Of a stretch of DNA of 27,570 nucleotides, positions 1-9,800 are shown one piece after another. Each line of letters starts with the position of its first letter. The first letter of the stretch is position 1. Origin of the DNA: a virus. The DNA lies in the IMG/VR virus record IMGVR_UViG_3300020222_000142, positions 1 to 27,570 of that record, one strand, 5' to 3'. The notes below the pieces were generated by a model, which had not been told where the DNA came from, did not search any database, and saw only the letters and a list, made by a program, of their open reading frames with translations. Both the position numbers and the translations under genes were made by a program.

Positions 1-1799
1 TTAATTGTGACGGTACAGGAAATTCTTGTAAAAAAAGAATCAGTAGAAAATCCACGTTCTGCATGAGACTTCAAAGAAAGATTATCCAATCTAAATTTTT
101 TAATGTTTACAGGAACAATTACGATAGTACCAACATAATCGTTTAAAAAATACAATTCGTTAAAATCTTTTTTAGTAAATCTTTTAAAATTAGTTCCTAT
201 TGGTAAAACATATTGATGTAAAATTAATCCTTTATCCACCGAATAATTTTTTTCTACTATCGCAGATGAAGTGTTGTAGGAGCCAGTAAAATAAAATAAT
301 AGCTTACTTTCTAAAGATGCAGAGATTTTTTCAATTTCTAAATTAGCCGAGAATAAATAATCAGCATTTTTATATAATTTTATAAAATTAGAATCATATG
401 ATGATCCTGTTTGAATTAAAAATGATGCATCGTCATAGTCTATATATGATGAAGAATGTTCATTTTTAGTTTTCAAAGACGTGTCATTTTTTATGATGAT
501 GTATCTAGATTGGTCAAGATTCAAATCTTTTATATTACACACAAGAGAATTTAAAACTTCAACCGAACTGTGTGACAGTGATAAATCTGAAGAACTTGTA
601 TAATAATATCTATTTATGTGGTCTAAATTATAAAATTCTCCTATATTTGAATAAAATCGGTTGATCGTGGAGGTATCGGCTATAAATTCTTTTTCCAACA
701 ACGGTTCATCCGCAATACATTCAAAATCAGAGGCTTTATTTAAACTTCGTCTATAAATTTTGTGACGATGAACTTTTCCTGTAAGAGTTTTTAAATTTTT
801 ATAAGTTACATCTAAAAATGATTCTTTTAAAAATTTAGTTTCACCTTCTATTTGTTGATTTAAAAAAACAGTCGGAGCAGGAGTTCCATCTCCACTTCCT
901 GTAAGACCCGATGAAGTGATATATATATTCGAAAAGAATTTATGATTAAAAGACGCGGAAATAATTGGCACAACTTGATTAACGGTGTTTATTTTATATA
1001 TAAATGGTCTATCTAATTGCAATTCAAAATTATTTATTACGTTTTTTACATTAAAAGACTCTGTGATATTTAACGAAGCTGTTTTTAATACATTATTATC
1101 TAAATAAGCTATTTCTTTTATATTAAGAATTATTTCATTATTTATATTATCTTTAGAAAATAAGTTTAAAAAATTCACAGAAGAAGTATCTATATAACGT
1201 AATCGATAATCGGAATCAAATTTAGTAAAATCTATAGATTTAATATCTGAATATGCTTTTGGAAAATTACTATAACAATATATATTTCCTGAAATTTCAT
1301 TAATAAATTGTTGCTGTTGAGAGATATTTTGATTTAAAATAAATGACAAAAATTCAGAAATCTCAATTTTTGGATCCTGGAAAAACACTACTCTAGAAGA
1401 GTTTTCTAATTTAGAGTTTATTTTTATATTTGTAGACCATCGAACTGACTTCCCATCTACCGTTGTTCCAAGTAATGTTACTGTGCCAAACCCAATAGGC
1501 GTAGATTCATATACATGTACGCCAACGATCAAATCTGTAGTATCTAAATATTTGAAATAACCACTTTTTGCAGTTTCATAATATAAAACGTTATTTTCAG
1601 AGTCGACAATTTCTAATAATATTGCCGCGTTAGGTTTTAATTTATTCGAACCATTTATAGTAAAAAAGTTTTTTCCTGATGTCAATGTATAACCCAAGTC
1701 CGACACAATAAAATAGTCGGATCTATAAGATTTGTCGATGATATCCACATCACGACTTAATAAATTGTATACTGTTCCCTTTTTGTTACCACCATGCAT
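1..1799 (-). CDS. Large virion-type protein, N-terminal 599 codons (partial)
   Basis: An uninterrupted reading frame runs on the minus strand from an ATG at 1799 to the window edge, so the C-terminus is missing. The start reads MHGGNKKGTVYN and lies in the AT-rich TATG context used by other genes here, 29 bases after the stop of the SbcC/SbcD fusion gene. The sequence is rich in Ser, Thr, Asn, Tyr and beta-prone stretches. An early segment (about residues 60-115, with ILLEIVDSENNV and VHVYESTPIGFGTVTLLG) resembles Ig-like or sheet-rich phage structural domains. There is no signal peptide or membrane segment. I do not recognise the family. A structural role is inferred from composition, size and the surrounding tail genes. 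An ATG at 1795 is in another frame and closes after twelve codons. Confidence 0.75.
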   Translation of the reverse strand, partial: MHGGNKKGTVYNLLSRDVDIIDKSYRSDYFIVSDLGYTLTSGKNFFTINGSNKLKPNAAILLEIVDSENNVLYYETAKSGYFKYLDTTDLIVGVHVYESTPIGFGTVTLLGTTVDGKSVRWSTNIKINSKLENSSRVVFFQDPKIEISEFLSFILNQNISQQQQFINEISGNIYCYSNFPKAYSDIKSIDFTKFDSDYRLRYIDTSSVNFLNLFSKDNINNEIILNIKEIAYLDNNVLKTASLNITESFNVKNVINNFELQLDRPFIYKINTVNQVVPIISASFNHKFFSNIYITSSGLTGSGDGTPAPTVFLNQQIEGETKFLKESFLDVTYKNLKTLTGKVHRHKIYRRSLNKASDFECIADEPLLEKEFIADTSTINRFYSNIGEFYNLDHINRYYYTSSSDLSLSHSSVEVLNSLVCNIKDLNLDQSRYIIIKNDTSLKTKNEHSSSYIDYDDASFLIQTGSSYDSNFIKLYKNADYLFSANLEIEKISASLESKLLFYFTGSYNTSSAIVEKNYSVDKGLILHQYVLPIGTNFKRFTKKDFNELYFLNDYVGTIVIVPVNIKKFRLDNLSLKSHAERGFSTDSFFTRISCTVTI

Positions 1800-1807
1800 A
1801 TTTTATA

Positions 1808-1825
1808 ATACCTATAAATAGGTAT
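1808..1825. repeat. Perfect 8-bp inverted repeat in an intergenic spacer
   Basis: The arms ATACCTAT (1808-1815) and ATAGGTAT (1818-1825) are perfectly complementary around a 2-base AA centre. The dyad fills most of the 29-base spacer between the stop of the SbcC/SbcD fusion gene (1829) and the next start (1799). A 2-base centre is too tight for a normal RNA hairpin loop, so a protein-binding dyad or promoter-associated site is more plausible than a terminator. No U-tract follows on the minus strand. The function is unknown. Confidence 0.45.
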
Positions 1826-1828
1826 CAA

Positions 1829-4800
1829 TCATATGAATTTAACGGAAGAAAATCCATCTATTTTGTTTATTTCTAAATGATTATCTACTGCATCTTTCAT
1901 TGAGTCTATATGTGAGATCACTAAAATAAAATCAAAACTATTTTTTAATATAGAAAATAGAGGGCTAACCGCCGAAAGATTTGTTCCATCCATTGTTCCC
2001 CACCCCTCATCGACGGCTATAAAGTTCGGCCTGGGTAAATTTGATACATTTATCAATGCAACTCTTATCGCTAAAGATGTTAAAAATTTTTCTAAACCAC
2101 TAGATAACTCTAACGCCCACTTTTTATCATTGTAAACCAAATATGTCATAACATTTTTTCCATCGGTTTGTATATTAACAGAAAATTCTACTATCTGATT
2201 TAATATCGAGTTTACTTCTTTTTCTATAACAGGTACTATATTGGTAATCAATTCAAATGGGATGCCGTCACGAGAAACTGACTGAACATACAACGTATAT
2301 GCATCTATTTTTTTCTGAATTGTTTTTATTTTTTCTATGGCAGATTTTTTATATAACAAATCTTTTTCTATAGCTGTAATTTTTGAAGATAAAAAAACAA
2401 GTTCATCTGTATTTCTTTTTATATCTATTCCCAACGTTTTAATTTTCCCTTGAATATCTCGCATGTTTTTATCTATCAGTTGATTGTGTTTTATATTTGA
2501 TTCTTGTTCAAAGTAGTTTTTAAGATCAATTTCAACCTTTTCTAATTTAGATCCGATTATTTGTATATTATTATCTAATTTCAAAATATTATTAGTTAAT
2601 ACACCACACTCGGTTTCTGTTTTTAATTTGCTATTTTTTAATAACTCATATTTGTTATATAACTCCGAGACATCATTTAATTCTTGAATTTGAATATTTA
2701 GTTCGTTGTAATCTTTAATAATTTGGTCCGCTTCAATTTTATCTTGACCCAAAGAATTTTGAGCTTCAATTGCATCTTTTACAAAACTATTATTAATACA
2801 ATATTTGCAATTCGGATCATATTGATGTGATTTTAATTTATGTATTTTATCTACCTTAGATGTTATGAAAATTTTTTTCTTTTCAATCTCGTGTTTTAAA
2901 TTAGAAAGTTTGTTTTTTAATTCTATAAGTTGTTGATGTTTTACTGTTACATCAGAAGACTCTATTTGTTTAATTTCTAAATCTAATTTTTCTTTTTCCG
3001 ACATTAACTCAACAAATTTATTTTCTTGTAAATTTTTTGTAGATTTCAATTTTGAAATGTCTGAATTCAAGGTTTGACTTTCAGACTGCATTTTGATTAG
3101 ATTGGTGGCGATAGACGAATCTAATTTAACTAACTTCTTAGTTTCTTCCAATAGATTTTCATCTTCATTTTGTTTTGTTTTATTAAACTCATCAAGTTTT
3201 TTTCGGATCGAGACTAAATTTGTTTTTAAATTTTCTAAATCAACTTCCATATCGGCAATAATATTTTGATCGATATCTTTATTTAAAGATTTTAATTCGA
3301 TTGATAGTTCCTTCAATGCGTCGGATGATTTTTGATACAACATGTCAAAAATATTTATTCCCATAAACTGAGAAATCAAATCTTTACGTTCTGTTTGTCC
3401 CATATCTACAAAAGTTCCGCTTTTATTGTTTTGAATAGACAGTACTGTTAAAATAAAATCTTCATAAGATCCCAAATAGTCACGAATCATATCGTTAGTA
3501 CTTCTGCGAGCTTCTCCATTTAATTCTATAATTTTTTTGTCTTCTTCTTTCCAAAATTTCACATCAACTTTCACATTTCCTTTTTTATCTGATTTGCCCG
3601 ATCTTTCTATAAAATAATCAACCTTATCTATTTCAAAATTAAATTTACAATTAAAACCTACCTTTTGTGAATTTAATATGTGAGAAGCCTTAAAGGCTCT
3701 GTCACATTTGTCAAATATACAAAAACTCAACGCCGATAATATAGAAGATTTTCCTGATGCATTTGAAGCAAATAATCCCACGGTATCTTTCATCTTTGAA
3801 AAGTCAATTACATTATTTTCACCGTAACTAAACATATTGCTAAACTCAAATTTTTTAGGTTTCCATCGAATATTTCTGGTTAATTTATCTCTGTCAATGT
3901 TTTGATTATAGTGTTTATTTATTTCAAATATATTTTCAAACATTTCTTCGGATAATTTTTGGTTAGGTAATTGTTTATTTAAATAAGATTTAATAAGCTG
4001 GTTTTGATAATCCGCCGACGATAAATCAGTTAATTTTAAAGAGGTAGAATTTACTATATTTTTTGATAAATGTTGATCCACGTCAACTCTTACATACGTT
4101 AATTCAGCTATATCATAATTTTCTTTTATCTTAGAAACTATCGACTTTACTTCCGACGAAACCGATTCAAAACATTTAACCCTTAGTCTTGCTTTTTTAG
4201 GCAAATTGGATAGATCGGTGACCAATTTTCCTTTATTAACATCCACAGTATAAAAACCATATTCATTTTCAATGTCCAATTGTTTAAAAGTTTTTTGATT
4301 TAAATTCCACATCACATATCCGTGTCCCAATAATTCTTCACCGTGATTTTGTTGAATTAAACTGCCTGGATATACAATTTTGGTTTTGGTATTTGGAGTT
4401 TCCAACACCTGATGTTTGTGAATATCTCCAACCAACACCAAATCGTGGCCATCAAATAACTCAGGCTTTATCAAACTGTTACTCACATAATATCCCATAT
4501 CAGTTATTGCCATGTGAATAGATCCGTGAAATAATCCAATTAAATATTTAGTATCATTTTTATAAATACTTGGGATGTCCGAAGATTTTATATAATTTTC
4601 CATCGTATCAAATACAGACATGTGATTAAACAATATGTCTCCTAAAATAAAGAGGCCAGTATCTTTTAAATAAAACAAATTTTTATGTTGTAACGCATCA
4701 ATAATTGGACTCAGGCTATCGAGTCTGTTTTTATTGTTTAATGTAGCATCGTGATTGCCTGCTATGACCACGGTGGGACGAATATCAGCCAGACTTTTTA

Positions 4801-5032
4801 AAAAATCTGAGGCCAGCTTAACGCATTCAGGACTTAAATCCGATTTAGAATGAAATACATCACCCAAAACCGCAATACAGGTGTTAGGAGGAGTTTTATG
4901 CGCTACATCATATAGCTTTTTAAATACAGACAGATATTCTTCATGTCGTTTTGTTAATCTAATATGTATATCTGCGACGTGTAATATTCCTATAAAATTT
5001 TTTACATCACAATTTAATTTAGTTACGTTCAT
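1829..5032 (-). CDS. Fused Mre11/SbcD-like nuclease and Rad50/SbcC-like ATPase (T4 gp47-gp46 type)
   Basis: One 1067-residue chain carries both subunits of a DNA end-processing complex. Residues 1-385 are an Mre11/SbcD/gp47 metallophosphoesterase, with D21-x-H23, GDVFH (57-61), GNHD (92-95), H169/H173 and GDIHKH (202-207). Residues 395-1067 are a Rad50/SbcC/gp46 ATPase: Walker A ASNASGKSS (422-430), Q-loop near Q534, coiled-coil arms (about 565-910), a CKYC zinc hook (742-745), signature LSSGLEKF (976-983), Walker B and D-loop (1004-1015), and H1041. All key residues are present, so it should be active in double-strand-end resection and recombination-dependent replication. In T4 and most bacteria the two subunits are separate genes. 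The start overlaps the primase gene by 14 bases, suggesting translational coupling. The stop is TGA. Confidence 0.93.
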   Translation of the reverse strand: MNVTKLNCDVKNFIGILHVADIHIRLTKRHEEYLSVFKKLYDVAHKTPPNTCIAVLGDVFHSKSDLSPECVKLASDFLKSLADIRPTVVIAGNHDATLNNKNRLDSLSPIIDALQHKNLFYLKDTGLFILGDILFNHMSVFDTMENYIKSSDIPSIYKNDTKYLIGLFHGSIHMAITDMGYYVSNSLIKPELFDGHDLVLVGDIHKHQVLETPNTKTKIVYPGSLIQQNHGEELLGHGYVMWNLNQKTFKQLDIENEYGFYTVDVNKGKLVTDLSNLPKKARLRVKCFESVSSEVKSIVSKIKENYDIAELTYVRVDVDQHLSKNIVNSTSLKLTDLSSADYQNQLIKSYLNKQLPNQKLSEEMFENIFEINKHYNQNIDRDKLTRNIRWKPKKFEFSNMFSYGENNVIDFSKMKDTVGLFASNASGKSSILSALSFCIFDKCDRAFKASHILNSQKVGFNCKFNFEIDKVDYFIERSGKSDKKGNVKVDVKFWKEEDKKIIELNGEARRSTNDMIRDYLGSYEDFILTVLSIQNNKSGTFVDMGQTERKDLISQFMGINIFDMLYQKSSDALKELSIELKSLNKDIDQNIIADMEVDLENLKTNLVSIRKKLDEFNKTKQNEDENLLEETKKLVKLDSSIATNLIKMQSESQTLNSDISKLKSTKNLQENKFVELMSEKEKLDLEIKQIESSDVTVKHQQLIELKNKLSNLKHEIEKKKIFITSKVDKIHKLKSHQYDPNCKYCINNSFVKDAIEAQNSLGQDKIEADQIIKDYNELNIQIQELNDVSELYNKYELLKNSKLKTETECGVLTNNILKLDNNIQIIGSKLEKVEIDLKNYFEQESNIKHNQLIDKNMRDIQGKIKTLGIDIKRNTDELVFLSSKITAIEKDLLYKKSAIEKIKTIQKKIDAYTLYVQSVSRDGIPFELITNIVPVIEKEVNSILNQIVEFSVNIQTDGKNVMTYLVYNDKKWALELSSGLEKFLTSLAIRVALINVSNLPRPNFIAVDEGWGTMDGTNLSAVSPLFSILKNSFDFILVISHIDSMKDAVDNHLEINKIDGFSSVKFI

Positions 5033-5984
5033 AAGTTAATTTCAATTTTAACAACTCATCGAAGCTTACAATTTTTGCCGATTTAATTGCTTCCCAAGTT
5101 TTCTCAAATCCGATTTCAGACGGGTCTTTGCCATTTAATGTCACAAATTTAGTTTTAATATCGTTTTTTATTAAAAATTCTAAAATTTTAATAGATTCTT
5201 TTACAGCGTCGTTATCTAGTAATAAATTTACAGTCAAAACTTTATTTATAATTAACGATTCTTTTAATTTTTTTGACAACGTTTTTCCAAATAAAGGAAT
5301 GCAATTATATCTCACAGCAAAAGCGTCAAATACACCTTCCACCAAAGTAATTTCTTGAGAAAAATCTACCAACGATTCAAATCCTATAATATTTTTGCTA
5401 AATTCACAATTATTATATTTAAAATTCACGTCTTCATAGTAACTTCTACCTATAAAGAAATTTAAAAGATTATCTTTATCAAAAGACGGAACAATAATTC
5501 TTTGTCTAAAAATTCCACTTTCACAATAGCCAATTTGATAACGATATATATCGTGTTTAGTTACGTTTCTAGACAATAAATATTTTATTGCATTTTTATA
5601 TTCTATAGAATTTCTATATTCATATAAAGGAATATATTCTGTAGGCAGTTTTTGTATTTCCGTAGAACTCTCAACGTGTTCTTTGAATAAATTATCGAGA
5701 TCGATTGCGTCATTTGAAGACAGATTGTCTGAACGTGAATTTGGTTTTATTAAATTATATAACTCGCAAGATAGATTTAGTTTTTTAAATAAACTTTTAA
5801 AACTTGTTCCTGAAAAATTACAAACCCAGCAGTTATATTTTCCCGTAAGCAAATTTATTTCTAATTTTCTTTTATAATGTTTACAACTTGGACAAAAATA
5901 AACCGCATCGGTTCCTTTTCTAATTTTAGCTTTTTGATTTAAAGCTTTATTTAAAATGCCTACAATCTCATTCTGAAGCAACAT
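5019..5984 (-). CDS. DNA primase, DnaG/T4 gp61-like (zinc ribbon plus Toprim)
   Basis: This 321-residue protein is close to the length of T4 gp61 (342). A zinc ribbon is formed by CPSC (31-34) and CWVC (52-55). A DnaG-type core follows (about 130-205, with GYCESGIFRQRIIVPSFD), then a Toprim fold with the catalytic E216-G217 in TLVEGVFDAFA, the acidic pair D257/D259 in LLLDNDAVK, and a DPSE motif at 287-290. It should make RNA primers for lagging-strand synthesis. No helicase domain is attached, so it is a stand-alone primase as in T4 and unlike T7 gp4. It lies in a trio with the RuvC-like gene upstream (36-base gap) and the fused nuclease downstream (14-base overlap). Confidence 0.9.
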   Translation of the reverse strand: MLLQNEIVGILNKALNQKAKIRKGTDAVYFCPSCKHYKRKLEINLLTGKYNCWVCNFSGTSFKSLFKKLNLSCELYNLIKPNSRSDNLSSNDAIDLDNLFKEHVESSTEIQKLPTEYIPLYEYRNSIEYKNAIKYLLSRNVTKHDIYRYQIGYCESGIFRQRIIVPSFDKDNLLNFFIGRSYYEDVNFKYNNCEFSKNIIGFESLVDFSQEITLVEGVFDAFAVRYNCIPLFGKTLSKKLKESLIINKVLTVNLLLDNDAVKESIKILEFLIKNDIKTKFVTLNGKDPSEIGFEKTWEAIKSAKIVSFDELLKLKLTYERN

Positions 5985-6020
5985 ACGTTATAACATAAAC
6001 TCGAAACTAAATTCGTCAAT

Positions 6021-6518
6021 TTAAAATAAAGACAACACCATAGCATCATACATGTCCGCATTTCTTTTATCCCAACTTCCTTTAGCGTTTAAAACGTCAA
6101 AGTCATGAATCGGATGAATTTTCTCCAAATATGTTTTTACAAACTCTTTAGATTTCATTCCTTTTTCACGACACTTTCCTATCACTTTTTTTCTAGCCGT
6201 ATTGACATTTAATAGTTCTAAATCAACGTTCCAACGTTCAGTCAAAATATATTCAAATACCGCGTTAAATCTTGATAGAGTTATTATAACTTGTTGAGAA
6301 GTAAATCCACCCGCAAAACCACTTAAAGCCGATTCCAAGTAAATTTTATTTACGGCTGAAAAATTTTTATTTTTTTCTATGTGATTTATTACCAAAAATG
6401 ATTTATCTTTATATGTGAGGCCAGATTTTATATTTATAAATCCAGCATCCACAATATTTTTATTTTCAGAAAACGCCCAACCAACGGTTGACGTTGAAGC
6501 ATCAAAACCTAATACCAT
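6021..6518 (-). CDS. RuvC-like Holliday junction resolvase
   Basis: The 165-residue protein has the length and motif order of RuvC-type RNase H-fold nucleases. The N-terminus has the first catalytic aspartate in GFDASTSTVGWAF (D6), a second acidic residue in YLESALSGF (E62), and a C-terminal acidic cluster with D150, D155 and D158 in WDKRNADMYDAMVLSLF. The expected role is cleavage of branched DNA and Holliday junctions during recombination and before packaging. T4 uses the unrelated endonuclease VII (gp49) for this, so a RuvC type here is a difference from T4. It is the first gene of the resolvase-primase-nuclease trio, 21 bases after the small disordered protein gene. Confidence 0.82.
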   Translation of the reverse strand: MVLGFDASTSTVGWAFSENKNIVDAGFINIKSGLTYKDKSFLVINHIEKNKNFSAVNKIYLESALSGFAGGFTSQQVIITLSRFNAVFEYILTERWNVDLELLNVNTARKKVIGKCREKGMKSKEFVKTYLEKIHPIHDFDVLNAKGSWDKRNADMYDAMVLSLF

Positions 6519-6539
6519 ATAAGATATATAGTATTATTT

Positions 6540-6809
6540 TTAGGGTTTATATTTTTTATTAGAGAACCCTTTTATAAAAGAAGATAGTTCTTTAGATTTT
6601 GTTCCTTGCGCATCTTTGAATTCGCTTTGATTTAACGGAGCCTTAGTTTTGAATCCTTCAGCCGAGGTGAATGTTTTTTCTTGAAGACTCGTTGGAATTG
6701 TCGACGCGCCGGCGGTTTTAGCATCATATGCTCCACCAGTCGTATCCGATAGGTATCTTTTTTCCAGTGGTGTGTCTATTGATTTTCTCTCTATAGGTGT
6801 ATTTGCCAT
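6540..6809 (-). CDS. Small hydrophilic, probably disordered protein
   Basis: The 89-residue protein is rich in Lys, Thr, Ser, Ala and Gly, with no hydrophobic core, signal peptide or membrane segment. It begins MANTPIERKSIDTPLEKRYL and ends in basic residues (FSNKKYKP). I do not recognise it. Its place directly after the giant propeller genes and before the recombination trio, together with the disorder, would fit a small virion or assembly-associated protein, but that is only inference. Its leader shares 16 bases including the start codon (CATATATTATAAATAT on the plus strand, 6807-6822) with the leader of the gene at 26996-27403. Confidence 0.7.
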   Translation of the reverse strand: MANTPIERKSIDTPLEKRYLSDTTGGAYDAKTAGASTIPTSLQEKTFTSAEGFKTKAPLNQSEFKDAQGTKSKELSSFIKGFSNKKYKP

Positions 6810-6822
6810 ATATTATAAATAT
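6807..6822 (-). promoter_or_regulatory. Shared leader motif before the 89-residue gene
   Basis: On the minus strand the bases just before and including the start codon read ATATTTATAATATATG. Exactly the same 16 bases occur before the gene starting at 27403. Several other genes with a real upstream spacer carry a related TATTTAT element 8-25 bases before the ATG (1799, 15406, 17165). It may be a promoter element or an initiation-enhancing leader. In such AT-rich DNA chance similarity is possible. Confidence 0.25.
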
Positions 6823-6825
6823 CAT

Positions 6826-9800
6826 TTAAATATCAAAACGTATTATAAAATTTAAAGGAAATTTTCCTTCGTTTTTTATAGGCGTCCCTAACTTTACCAC
6901 GCCAATCAAATCTAAGTTATTATATAATCCTATAGTGGTAATATATGGAGATAAAAATGACTGTGTAGTAAAATTTGAACTTGTAACATATCGACGATGA
7001 AATACATCTTTGATTAGATGTTTATGACTTTTGCCAGTAATTGTATCCAAATAGTCCCTAGCCACTGAATATATACTCCGTGAGCTCGTAGATTTACTAG
7101 TAGTGAACATTTCATAGTTATCAGCGGTCAAAGTATCTGCGAAATATTTCCACAGTATAGTTAAATCCATATTATCAGTCAAACCATCTTGGTTTATATC
7201 CAAAGTGCTATCTAAATTATTAACAATATAATTATATTCTTCGGTAGTAAGTATAGAATCTGTTAAATTATACAAAGTTTCGTTCTTTATTGATTGTGTT
7301 AGATAATATTCAAATTTACTCTTTTCTACAACATTTTCAAACCCAATTGGATATTCCAATTGTAACAAATTCCACCACTGTTCATTTCCGTTGAACTTTT
7401 TATATATACCCCTCAAAATTTTGTCGCAGTCTTGAAAATCAAATTTTCCGTTTTTGTTCAAATCCAATTGAATCAAACTTGGAACATGGGCAGTCGGATT
7501 TGTAGAATAATTAAACTCGCCTGGACTCACCGTACAAATTATTTGTTTTTCATACAAAGAAGTTTTGCTGTTATATGAAATATCATAAACTGGTTCATCG
7601 TTTACATCGTTATTAAACATATTATCAAATACAGACGCCGAATTTGAAAATACCATTTTACCATTTCTATAAAACACATTTCCCACATGATGGTGTGATT
7701 CAAATTCATTTAAATTAAAAATAGAAAAATTTCCATGTAAATTTTCCGCGACGTTTTCTTTATCTTCAACTATTTCAATGATTCTATTCGAGTCGGTCAA
7801 AGCTATGGGAGATCCCACAATCAAGTTTTTTTTATGTATAGAAACATCATGTGCAAAAAAGTTAAACGGATAACCAAATCTTTTTCTAGGTTTAAATTTA
7901 GCATATATATTGTTCCAATTTTCTTCTTGTTTATCATATATATAAAACATTCCCAAATAATCATTTTCGGTAAGATCATCACAATCGACTGATTTAAATA
8001 AAGTATTTTGTACGTAAGAAGATGAAAATTCAGATAAAAACTTGGGACAAGAAATTAAAAGTTTGTCTTCGGAGATGTCTACCGAATGACCAAATCTATT
8101 AAACTTAAACGAATCTACATCACCAAATAATTTTGTCTCTTTCCAACCCAACTCATTAACTGAACAGGTCGACGGAGTATTATATAAAAAAGTTTCTAAA
8201 AACGAACTATCAAAATCACCGTTACGAGTGATTCTAACTACTCGATTACAATTTTTTCCATTATACTTAGAAAAATCTCCGACAAGAACCATTTTACCAT
8301 CACTTTGAAAATCAAGATCAAGAATGATTGCGTTTGTTGATTCGCCAGGATTAAAACTAGTATCAAGATCACCATTGTTGTGTAGTCGCGCGATCTTATT
8401 AATTGATATGCCGTTGAATGTGGTGAAGGAGCCAATAATCATAATTTTACCGGAGGATGGAACAGTAAAAATTTTATGAATATCTTGACCAGCACCTATT
8501 CCTGACCCGACGAAAGAAGTGTCAAACGTGCCGTTTTCATTAAGTCGAAATATTCCTCTTTTGGAATAGTTAACCCCATCGATACTAACAGAAGTGAAAC
8601 TTCCTCCGACAAGTATTTTATTATCGATTTGTCCGACTATTGTGTTTACTATGCCTCCTTTACATTTTGCCGTAAAAGTTTGGTCGAGGGTGCCGTCCGA
8701 GTTGAGCCGAACGATATGGTCCGTCGTTACATTGTCGTAAAACGGTAAATGACCTCCGACAAGTATTTTATTGTTTGATAACGGAAGAATAGCACTAATT
8801 GCCGGGGCGGGGACAGGCCGACGCTGCGCAGGCCTAAATGGTCCTGAACCTGTATGTGAAAATGTAGGGTCAATTTCACCCGTGGTGCCGTTTATTCTAG
8901 ATATGTAATTGCTTCCTGTAGTAGTGTTGTTGATGACTGACGGCACGGTGCTTTGGCTAAAGTCGTTCCCTCCCCACGCCACCACGGTGCCATCCGACTT
9001 CAAGGCCACGGTGTGACGCTCACCCCCCGCGATGGCCACCACGCCGCTCAGTCCGTCGGGCACGGTGGTTTGGCCAGCGTAGTTGGCTCCCCACGCCACC
9101 ACGGTGCCATTCGATTTCAAGGCCACGGTGTGCTCCTCACCCGCCGCGATGGCCACCACGCCGCTCAGGCCGGCGGGCACGGTGGTTTGGCCAGAGCCCC
9201 ACGCCACCACGGTGCCATCCAACTTCAAGGCCACGGTGTTATACAAACCCCCCGCGATGGCCACCACGTCGCTCAAAATCTGGCCGTTCAATGTGACCGG
9301 ATTTGCCGTCGCGGTGTAAGGAGCGGCGGTTGTTGGTGTGCCGGTAGTTTGGCCAAAGTAGTTGTTTCCCCACGCCACCACGGTGCCATCCGACTTCAAG
9401 GCCACGGTGTGATTCTCACCCGCCGCGATGGCCACCACGCCGCTCAGGTTGAAGGGCACGGTGGTTTGGCCATAGTCGTTGCTTCCCCACGCCACCACGG
9501 TGCCATCCGACTTCAAGGCCACGGTGTGAGAATTACCCGCCGCGATGGCCACCACGCCGCTCAGGCCGGCGGGCACGGTGCGTTGGTCCACGTTGTTACT
9601 TCCCCACGCCACCACGGTGCCATCCGACTTCAAGGCCACGGTGTGAGCCCAACCCGCCGCGATGGCCACCACGTTTCTCAAAACCTGGCCGCTCAATGTG
9701 ACCGGATTTCCCGTCTCGATGTGAGGCGGGGCGGTTGTTGGTGTGCCGGTGGTTTGGCCCTCGTTGTTTAATCCCCACGCCGCTACGGTGTTATCTCGTT

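Noticed and set aside
5128-5877. Plus-strand open frames opposite the primase gene
   Set aside because: They lie entirely within a gene with intact zinc-ribbon and Toprim motifs on the minus strand.
8953-9771. Long plus-strand open frame of 272 codons with regular His/Gly/Arg-rich repeats
   Set aside because: It is antisense to the GC-rich RCC1 array. High GC and the repeat period remove stop codons in other frames. The minus-strand reading gives clear RCC1 blades.
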